This document shows positions 58,802-64,000 of a stretch of 64,000 bases of DNA, one piece after another (position 1 is the stretch's first letter; every line of letters starts with the position of its first letter). Origin of the DNA: Rugosimonospora acidiphila (GTDB lineage Bacteria; Actinomycetota; Actinomycetes; Mycobacteriales; Micromonosporaceae); the NCBI RefSeq assembly GCF_039543385.1, contig NZ_BAABJQ010000020.1, positions 62,001-126,000 of the forward strand, given 5' to 3'. The position numbers and the translations under genes are program-made. Under the pieces are notes generated by a model. That model saw nothing but the letters and a program-made list of their open reading frames with translations. It was not told the DNA's origin and made no database searches.

Positions 58802-60527
58802 GGATGCTCCCCAGTTCGGCGTGGACCCGATCGCCGGCGGCACAGAACCGGCGGAACCGCTCCCGGCGGCGCCTCACCAGTTCCTGGCCGGGTACGTCAA
58901 GCAGCGGCGCGAGCGTCCGCGTGAGGGTGTCGCGCAATCCGCCGGCCCCGGCCGGCTCGTCGACTATCCCGTCGATCACCCTCATCCGCAGCAGCTCGGG
59001 CGCGGTCAGGCCGAGCGCGTCGGCGGCCCGTGGCGCGGCGGCCGGATCGTTCCACAGGATCGCGGCGCAGCCCTCCGGGCTGATCACCGAGTAGACCGCG
59101 TCGTGCAGCATCAGTACCCGGTCGGCTACGGCCAGAGCGAGCGCTCCCCCGCTGCCGCCCTCGCCGGTGATGACGGCGACGACGGGCACCGGCAGGTCGG
59201 CCATGGTCGACATGCTCTCCGCGATGGCGGCGGCCTGACCCTGCTCCTCGGCCTGGATGCCCGGGCTGGCGCCCGGGGTGTCGATGATGGTGACCAGCGG
59301 CAGCCCGAGCCGGGCCGCCAGTCGCATCACCCGCACCGCCTTGCGGTAGCCCGCCGGGCTGGCCATGCCGAAGTTGCGGTCCAACAGTTCCGCGGTGCGG
59401 TGGCCCTTCTGGTGCCCGATCACCGCCAGGTGGATCCCGTCGAGGCGGGCGAGGCCCGCCACGATGGCCGGGCAGTCGGCGCTGAACCGGTCGCCGTGCA
59501 GCTCGACGAAGCCGTCGAAGTCCGTGGCCAGATAGTCCAATGTGGTCGGTCGGTCGGGGTGCCGCGCGGCGCGCACCACCCCAAACGCGCCGCCCGGGGA
59601 CGGCGCCCGCGCCGCCGCGCCGGCCGGCAGCGCGAGTTCGGTCCGGCCGGGCCGCGGCGACGTCGACCCGGTCGCCGGCGCGGCCGGCTTCACCGGCGCG
59701 TCGAGCGCCGGCCACGGCTCGGGCCCGGGCGTCGCCGCGGACAGCAGCGCGCGCAGCGTCGGTCGCAGCGCCCGGCGCTCCACCACCATGTCCACGTGAC
59801 CGTGACGGAACAGGAAGTCGGCGGTCTGGAAGCCGGCGGGCAGGGTCTGGCGCAGCGTCTGCTGAATCACCCGAGGACCCGCGAAGCCCATCCGGGCGCC
59901 ATTCTCGGCGATGATCACGTCGGTCGCGGTGGCGAAGGACGCGGCCACGCCGCCGTACGTGGGATCGGTGATGACGCTGACGCTGAGCAGCCCGGCGCGC
60001 CGCAGCCCGGCGAGCGCCTGGACCGTCGTGGCCATCTGCATGAGCGAGAGCACGCCCTCCTGCATGCGGGCCCCACCGGAGGCGGTCACCACGACGAACG
60101 GCAGCCGCCGCGCCTGCGCCCGCTCCACCGCGCGCACGATCAGCTCACCGGTTACCGAACCAAGGCTGCCGCCGAGGAACCGGAAGTCCATCGCGGCGAC
60201 CACCAGGCGGTGGCCGTCGATGGACGCCTCGCCGCACAGCACCGCCTCGGTCAGGCCGGTGGACGCGCGCGCGGCGGCCACCCGTTGCGGGTACGCGACC
60301 AGGTCGACGAACCCGAGCGGATCCACCGGTGCGACGTCGGCGGCGAACGGCGCGAAGCTGCCGGGGTCGACGAGCTGCTCGATGCGCTCGGTCGCGCCGA
60401 GCCGGCGGTGGTCACCGCACTCGGGGCACACTCCCAGATTGCGGTGTAGCCGTTTGCGGTACAGCAGCGTCGCGCACGACCCGCAGCGCACCCAGGACTG
60501 CCGCTCCGCGGTGGCCGGGCCGGTCAT
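58794..60527 (-). CDS. accDA: Fused acetyl-CoA carboxylase carboxyltransferase (AccD-AccA)
   Basis: A 577-residue single-chain carboxyltransferase. Residues 1-280 are the beta-type half: zinc ribbon Cys15/Cys18/Cys34/Cys37 (CGSC...CPEC) and FMDFRFLGGSLGSVTGE-like motifs. After a linker, residues ~310-560 are the alpha-type half (LDYLATDFDGFVELHGDR, VIGHQKGHRT, IDTPGASPGIQAEEQGQ, ISPEGCAAILW). In E. coli these are separate subunits. It transfers CO2 from BCCP to acetyl-CoA. The ATG at 60527 has GAGGTG upstream. It is the first gene of the polyketide operon. Confidence 0.93.
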   Translation of the reverse strand: MTGPATAERQSWVRCGSCATLLYRKRLHRNLGVCPECGDHRRLGATERIEQLVDPGSFAPFAADVAPVDPLGFVDLVAYPQRVAAARASTGLTEAVLCGEASIDGHRLVVAAMDFRFLGGSLGSVTGELIVRAVERAQARRLPFVVVTASGGARMQEGVLSLMQMATTVQALAGLRRAGLLSVSVITDPTYGGVAASFATATDVIIAENGARMGFAGPRVIQQTLRQTLPAGFQTADFLFRHGHVDMVVERRALRPTLRALLSAATPGPEPWPALDAPVKPAAPATGSTSPRPGRTELALPAGAAARAPSPGGAFGVVRAARHPDRPTTLDYLATDFDGFVELHGDRFSADCPAIVAGLARLDGIHLAVIGHQKGHRTAELLDRNFGMASPAGYRKAVRVMRLAARLGLPLVTIIDTPGASPGIQAEEQGQAAAIAESMSTMADLPVPVVAVITGEGGSGGALALAVADRVLMLHDAVYSVISPEGCAAILWNDPAAAPRAADALGLTAPELLRMRVIDGIVDEPAGAGGLRDTLTRTLAPLLDVPGQELVRRRRERFRRFCAAGDRVHAELGSIHE

Positions 60528-60782
60528 GGCCGGCACCTCACGGACAGCGGTGCGTGGCGACGGTACCCGTGCCGGGTCGGGGTGCTGGGTGGACAGTGGA
60601 TGGTCGCCGGGCACGGCGAGAGGTAGGGAACGGCGGCGGGTTCCGGGCCCGCGCCGATCGGTGATCGGTCCATGTACTCCCCCAAGGTGGATCGCCGCAC
60701 CACCGTGGAACGAGGGGTGTCAATCGCCTGTCACAGAAAACTCACAGGTTCCGTCGAACTATGACGCTGGGGTGACGCCCCG
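60528..60782. other. Gap upstream of the PKS operon, no gene seen
   Basis: This must hold the promoter of the minus-strand ACC-PKS operon. No coding sequence or clear promoter boxes can be named. Confidence 0.5.
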
Positions 60783-60806
60783 TGCCGCAGGATGGGTCCT
60801 GCGGCA
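60783..60806. promoter_or_regulatory. Perfect 10-bp hairpin in the divergent region
   Basis: TGCCGCAGGA and its complement flank a TGGG loop; a T5 run follows 28 bases later. It could be an operator, an attenuator or a separator of divergent promoters. Confidence 0.45.
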
Positions 60807-60838
60807 GGCGATCCCCTCGCAGGTCAAGCCGGGTTTTT

Positions 60839-60926
60839 ATGGGTAAGGATTCGGTCACACCCCCGCCCGAACCGTTGACGCAGCGTAGTAGCGATTGATA
60901 ACGTTCGTCACGCTTTGATGGGTAAG
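60839..60926 (+). promoter_or_regulatory. Candidate SARP-gene promoter with ATGGGTAAG direct repeats
   Basis: ATGGGTAAG occurs at 60839-60847 and 60918-60926. Between them TTGACG (60875-60880) and GATAAC (60897-60902), spaced 16 bases, form a plausible promoter for the regulator at 61033. Direct repeats near such promoters can be activator sites. Confidence 0.45.
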
Positions 60927-61032
60927 CGGGGGTGTTCGATCGGGGCCCCCCGGTTGCCCGGAGCGGTGTCGCACCAGCCACCTCCGGCAGCGCGGCTTTC
61001 CACATGAGAGCTTCCGTGCAGGGGGTTCAACG

Positions 61033-61860
61033 ATGGCCTCTGAGAACAGCGTGCCGGCTTCCGCGCGGAAGAGACCTCGGCCCGCCCCCGACGGCGACGC
61101 CGACATCCATTTGCTGCTGCTCGGCGGCTTCCGGCTGCTGCACGACGGCAAGCCCATGGCGGTACCGCGCGGCCTGCAGCGCACCATCGCGCTGATCGGC
61201 CTGCGCCCCGGCGCCACCCGCACCCACCTGGCCGGGCTGCTGTGGCCCGACACCCCGGAGGAGCGCGCGCTGTCCTCGCTGCGCACCGCGCTGTGGCGGC
61301 TGCGCCAGGATCGCGCCTGCCCGATCGTGACCGCCGGCGACACCGTGCGCCTCCATCCGATGGTTCACGTCGACGTCGACGAACTCGTGCGGGCCGCGAC
61401 CGAGGTCAACCACGGCGACGATCCGCGGCGGGCCACCCCGGTGCTCGCCGCCGGCCGGCACGACCTGCTGCCCGGCTGGTACGACGACTGGGTGCTGTTG
61501 GAACGGGAACGCATCAGGCAGTTGCGGCTGCATCTGCTGGACGAGACGGCCCGCGCCCACCTGCGTGCCGGCGAGCACGGCGCGGCGCTGCAGGCCGCAC
61601 TTGAGGCGATCGCCGCGGAGCCGCTCCGGGAGACCCCCCACCGACTGGTTGTCGAGACCCACCTTGCCGAGGGGAACGCCTACGAGGCGCTGCACGCGTT
61701 CTACGTCTACCGCGATCTCCTCCTCCGGGAGTTGCAACTGGAGCCGTCCGCGGCGATGTACGGACTGATCAACGACATCCTCTCTCCGATCTGTACGCCC
61801 GAGCAGCAGCGCCGCCCTCGTCCGGGTATCGATCCCCTGCGGAACACCCGGCCGGTCTGA
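61033..61860 (+). CDS. SARP-type (BTAD) transcriptional activator
   Basis: A 275-residue Streptomyces-antibiotic-regulatory-protein-like activator. The N-terminal winged helix (ADIHLLLLGGFRLLHDGKPMAVPRGLQRTIALIGLRPG, AGLLWPDTPEERALSSLRTALWRLRQD) is followed by the bacterial transcriptional activation domain (HLLDETARAHLRAGEHGAALQAALEAIAAEPLRETPHRLVVETHLAEGNAYEALHAFYVYRDLLLRELQLEPS). SARPs switch on polyketide operons by binding direct repeats near the -35. It is divergent from the ACC-PKS operon and upstream of the tailoring genes, so it is the likely pathway activator. Confidence 0.94.
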   Translation: MASENSVPASARKRPRPAPDGDADIHLLLLGGFRLLHDGKPMAVPRGLQRTIALIGLRPGATRTHLAGLLWPDTPEERALSSLRTALWRLRQDRACPIVTAGDTVRLHPMVHVDVDELVRAATEVNHGDDPRRATPVLAAGRHDLLPGWYDDWVLLERERIRQLRLHLLDETARAHLRAGEHGAALQAALEAIAAEPLRETPHRLVVETHLAEGNAYEALHAFYVYRDLLLRELQLEPSAAMYGLINDILSPICTPEQQRRPRPGIDPLRNTRPV

Positions 61861-61876
61861 CCGCCGCGAGCACATC

Positions 61877-61924
61877 GACAGGCGTTTTTGGCGACGACAG
61901 GCGTTTGGGCGACGACAGGCGTTT
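61877..61924 (+). repeat. Three direct repeats of GACAGGCGTTT between SARP and cyclase genes
   Basis: Copies start at 61877, 61896 and 61914 (spacing 19 and 18). They lie 220-270 bases before the TcmI-like gene and could be SARP-binding repeats or a small minisatellite. Confidence 0.6.
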
Positions 61925-62144
61925 TGGCGACACCGACAGCGATCCTGCGCGGCCCGGCGTCCCCGCACCGTCACCGGTAACGCCTCACGCCGATCGATGC
62001 GTGGTGACGGTAGAAAGACGCGGCGGCCGGCAAGGTCGCTGCCGTCGGGTCCGGTCGCGAGGGCCGGACGGTACCGGTGGTAGGAGGTCAACATCGCTAC
62101 CTGTGCCCGTCCGCCGGGATATCTCAACTACCTAAGGAGCAGCT

Positions 62145-62819
62145 ATGACCTTCCGAAGCGTGATTGTCGCTCGCATCGTTCCGGGCAGCGAGAGCAAGGT
62201 CGGCGATGTCTTCGGGTACTACGACAGGACCACCCGCCCGCAGGATAGCGGTGTCATCGGCCGCAGCCTGCTGTCGCTGGACGACCTGTACATCCACGTG
62301 ATCGAGCGCAACGTCGACCCGAAGACGCTGGAGCGGCCCCGGGGGCTGCCCGCCTTCCAACAGATCGCCGAGGCCATCGCGCCGTACGTCACGCCGTACC
62401 CGAAGAACTGGAAGGTTCCGTCCGACTCCGTGGCCCACGAGTTCTACAGCTGGGAGGCGCCGGAGCAGCCGGCGATGTCCTCGCCCGACACCAACCAACT
62501 GGTCATCGTCGCGCACATCAAGCCCGGGGCCGAGCCCGAGGTCGCGAACATCTTCCGCGAGTCCGACGAGGGGCCGCTGCCGGCGAAGATGGGCGTCACC
62601 GGGCGCTGGCTGTATTCGAACGACGACGTGTACCTGCACCTGATGGAGCGCACCGACGCGGCCTTCGCCGACGTCGCACAGGAGAACCGCGAGGTGCCCG
62701 CGTTCGCCAAGATCATGGACGACCTGAGGCCGTACATCAGCCCGTACAGCCCGCAGACCTGGCACAGCCCGGAAGACGCGGTGGCCAAGGAGTTCTACCA
62801 CTGGCGGGCCGAGGACTGA
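62145..62819 (+). CDS. TcmI-type polyketide cyclase, internally duplicated (SchA/CurD-like)
   Basis: A 224-residue protein built from two homologous ~105-residue ferredoxin-like domains. The first runs from FRSVIVARIVPGSESKVGDVF to HEFYSWEAPE, the second from NQLVIVAHIKPGAEPEVANIF to KEFYHWRAED. TcmI-family cyclases close the last rings of aromatic polyketides and are normally about 110 residues, so this is a tandem fusion. AAGGAG precedes the ATG by five bases. It heads the tailoring transcript after the SARP gene. Confidence 0.92.
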   Translation: MTFRSVIVARIVPGSESKVGDVFGYYDRTTRPQDSGVIGRSLLSLDDLYIHVIERNVDPKTLERPRGLPAFQQIAEAIAPYVTPYPKNWKVPSDSVAHEFYSWEAPEQPAMSSPDTNQLVIVAHIKPGAEPEVANIFRESDEGPLPAKMGVTGRWLYSNDDVYLHLMERTDAAFADVAQENREVPAFAKIMDDLRPYISPYSPQTWHSPEDAVAKEFYHWRAED

Positions 62820-62907
62820 TGACCGGGACCCGATCCGTGTCCCGCCGCGGCGGGCGGTGCCACCCGGCGACGGGCGGACCGCCCGGCCGCGCCGCCGAGG
62901 AGTGCCG

Positions 62908-64000
62908 GTGATCAGGACCATGCTGCGGGTACGCGCGCACCAGGGGCGCGAGGACGCCGTCCAGGCCGCGTGGCACGCCGTCGCCGGCCGGATCGGCGCG
63001 CTGCCCGGCAACCTCCTGCGGCAGCTGCTCCTGGACGCCAGCGACCCCCGCTCGTTCGTGGTCGTCACGGAGTGGGACGGCGAGCCCGCGCTGCGGGACT
63101 ACGAGGACGGTCCGGTCGCCGCCAGCCTCGGCGAGGCGCTGCGCCCGCTGCGCGAGACGCCCTCGGCCCGGCCGGCCGGGTCCGCCCCGGACGGCTACCG
63201 GGTGATGCTCGGCCCCGAGGGGCTCGGCCCCGAGCGGCGCGAGTCGAGGATCTGCGTGGACGTCGAGGTCACCGTGCCGGCCGACCGGCGCGGTGAGTTC
63301 GAGCGCGGGTACGCGCAGGTCCTCGCCCGGATGGCCGGGGTGCCCGGGTACGTGCGCGAGGACCTGCTGCGCGAGCCCGGCTCGGACATCTACCACATCT
63401 TCGCCGAGTGGAGCAGCGAGGCACAGTTCTTCAGCTGGATCGGCAACCCCGCGCACGCGCAGGAGGAGGCGGGCCCGATCGCGCCGTTCCTGCTCGACTT
63501 CCGGCGCCGCCTGTTCCACCTGCCGGCGCACCCGCCCCACCTCCCGGCGCGCCCCTCGCACCTGCCGGCGTACGCCCTTCACCCACCGGCGAAACCCCAG
63601 CACAGGCCAGAACCCAGCATCGGCAAGGAGACCGACGTGGACAGGACAACGGACGTACTCATCGTGGGGGCGGGACCCACCGGCCTGACCGTCGCCGTCG
63701 AGCTGGCCCGGCGCGGCATCGACTGCCAGGTGGTGGAGCGGCTCGCCACGCCGCCCGGGCAGGCCGACAAGGCGATCGGCGTGCACTGCCGCACGATGGA
63801 GATCTGGGACGAGCAGGGGGTCGTGCGCGACGCGATGGACGCCGGCATCTGGCTGACCGGCCAGATGGTTTTCGTCAACGGCGAGCAGACCCACCGGATG
63901 AGCTGGGAACTGCCGGAGCTGCCGTACGCGCACCTCGGCCTGCCGCAGTACGAGACCGAGCGCATCCTCACCGAGCGGCTGGAAAGCCTCGGCGTACGCC
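62908..64000 (+). CDS. ABM-ABM-FAD monooxygenase fusion (polyketide hydroxylase), 3' end cut
   Basis: The frame is open from the GTG at 62908 (GAGGAG at 62897-62902) to the window end: 364 codons, incomplete. Residues ~1-90 and ~110-200 are two antibiotic-biosynthesis-monooxygenase (ABM) domains (RTMLRVRAHQGRED; SRICVDVEVTVPADRRGEFERGYAQVLARM). A linker of four 21-bp repeats (HLPA-type) leads to a FAD-binding aromatic hydroxylase starting near residue 244 (DVLIVGAGPTGLTVAVELARRG). No stop separates them, although AAGGAG before GTG 63637 could also allow internal initiation. It should oxygenate the polyketide. Confidence 0.9.
   Translation, partial: MIRTMLRVRAHQGREDAVQAAWHAVAGRIGALPGNLLRQLLLDASDPRSFVVVTEWDGEPALRDYEDGPVAASLGEALRPLRETPSARPAGSAPDGYRVMLGPEGLGPERRESRICVDVEVTVPADRRGEFERGYAQVLARMAGVPGYVREDLLREPGSDIYHIFAEWSSEAQFFSWIGNPAHAQEEAGPIAPFLLDFRRRLFHLPAHPPHLPARPSHLPAYALHPPAKPQHRPEPSIGKETDVDRTTDVLIVGAGPTGLTVAVELARRGIDCQVVERLATPPGQADKAIGVHCRTMEIWDEQGVVRDAMDAGIWLTGQMVFVNGEQTHRMSWELPELPYAHLGLPQYETERILTERLESLGVR
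63517..63600 (+). repeat. Four 21-bp repeats forming the ABM-hydroxylase linker
   Basis: Units at 63517, 63538, 63559 and 63580 encode HLPAHPP, HLPARPS, HLPAYAL and HPPAKPQ. The array sits exactly where a stop and gap would separate two genes. Confidence 0.88.

Noticed and set aside
58506..60449. A 647-codon plus-strand frame antisense to the carboxyltransferase
   Set aside because: No motif, His/Gln/Arg/Gly-rich; a shadow of the real minus-strand gene.

Overview
The window is very GC-rich, densely coded and full of ATGA/GTGA start-stop overlaps, GTG and occasional TTG starts and leaderless-looking promoters. With a DUF222/HNH protein, a SARP regulator, an ECF41-type sigma factor and a type II polyketide locus, this points to a filamentous actinobacterium (Micromonosporaceae or a close relative is my guess; no rRNA or marker gene is present to prove it). 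No tRNA, rRNA, CRISPR array, insertion sequence or prophage was recognised.

Layout. 1-5.5 kb: the 3' end of a secreted phosphoesterase, then a YtrA-type GntR regulator with two ABC ATPases and an ABC-2 permease, and an LtrA-like membrane protein. 5.5-20.1 kb: a carbohydrate-utilisation locus. A five-gene minus-strand operon (heparinase II/III-like lyase, hydroxyacid dehydrogenase, ThuA-like protein, Gfo/Idh/MocA oxidoreductase, glycogen-debranching-like glycosidase) faces a DeoR/LacI chimeric regulator, a CUT1 sugar importer (binding lipoprotein plus two permeases, no ATPase) and a large secreted glycosidase. 20.2-23.3 kb: TetR regulator divergent from a zinc alcohol dehydrogenase, an SDR and an NTF2-like protein. 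23.3-29.4 kb: a complete STM4011-STM4015-type cluster (two radical SAM enzymes, an AlkP-fold hydrolase, an ATP-grasp protein and two leucine-rich STM4015 paralogues), a conserved set without a known function. 29.6-36.9 kb: a methyltransferase, an ECF41 sigma factor with its AhpD-like target gene and a matching promoter, a probable RNA-repair pair (RlaP-like nucleotidyltransferase plus a Pnkp-type 3'-phosphatase), a secreted lamin-tail-domain protein and a Tat-exported phosphoesterase.

37.0-45.1 kb holds the most exciting candidate system: a four-gene operon of two membrane-anchored STAND NTPases with helical repeats, a CHAT caspase-like protease and a 282-residue beta-rich protein with a repetitive acidic tail. 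The architecture (sensor ATPase, protease, small putative effector) is that expected of a protease-gated defence or cell-death system. A gasdermin-like effector is my hypothesis, not a demonstrated homology.

45.4-53.0 kb: an oxidoreductase pseudogene, a DUF222/HNH protein, a P-loop kinase-like protein, a PEBP lipoprotein, an alpha/beta hydrolase, an M19 dipeptidase, an aldo/keto reductase and a 5'-3' exonuclease. 53.0-64.0 kb: part of a type II (aromatic) polyketide cluster resembling spore-pigment or pentangular-polyphenol loci. A minus-strand operon encodes its own acetyl-CoA carboxylase (fused carboxyltransferase, BCCP, biotin carboxylase), an ACP-cyclase fusion, a cupin, KS-alpha and KS-beta. 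Divergently there are a SARP activator, a duplicated TcmI-like cyclase and an ABM-ABM-flavin hydroxylase fusion that runs off the window. A window-wide oddity is the number of short tandem repeats (mostly 15-24 bp, in frame) at protein termini and domain junctions.
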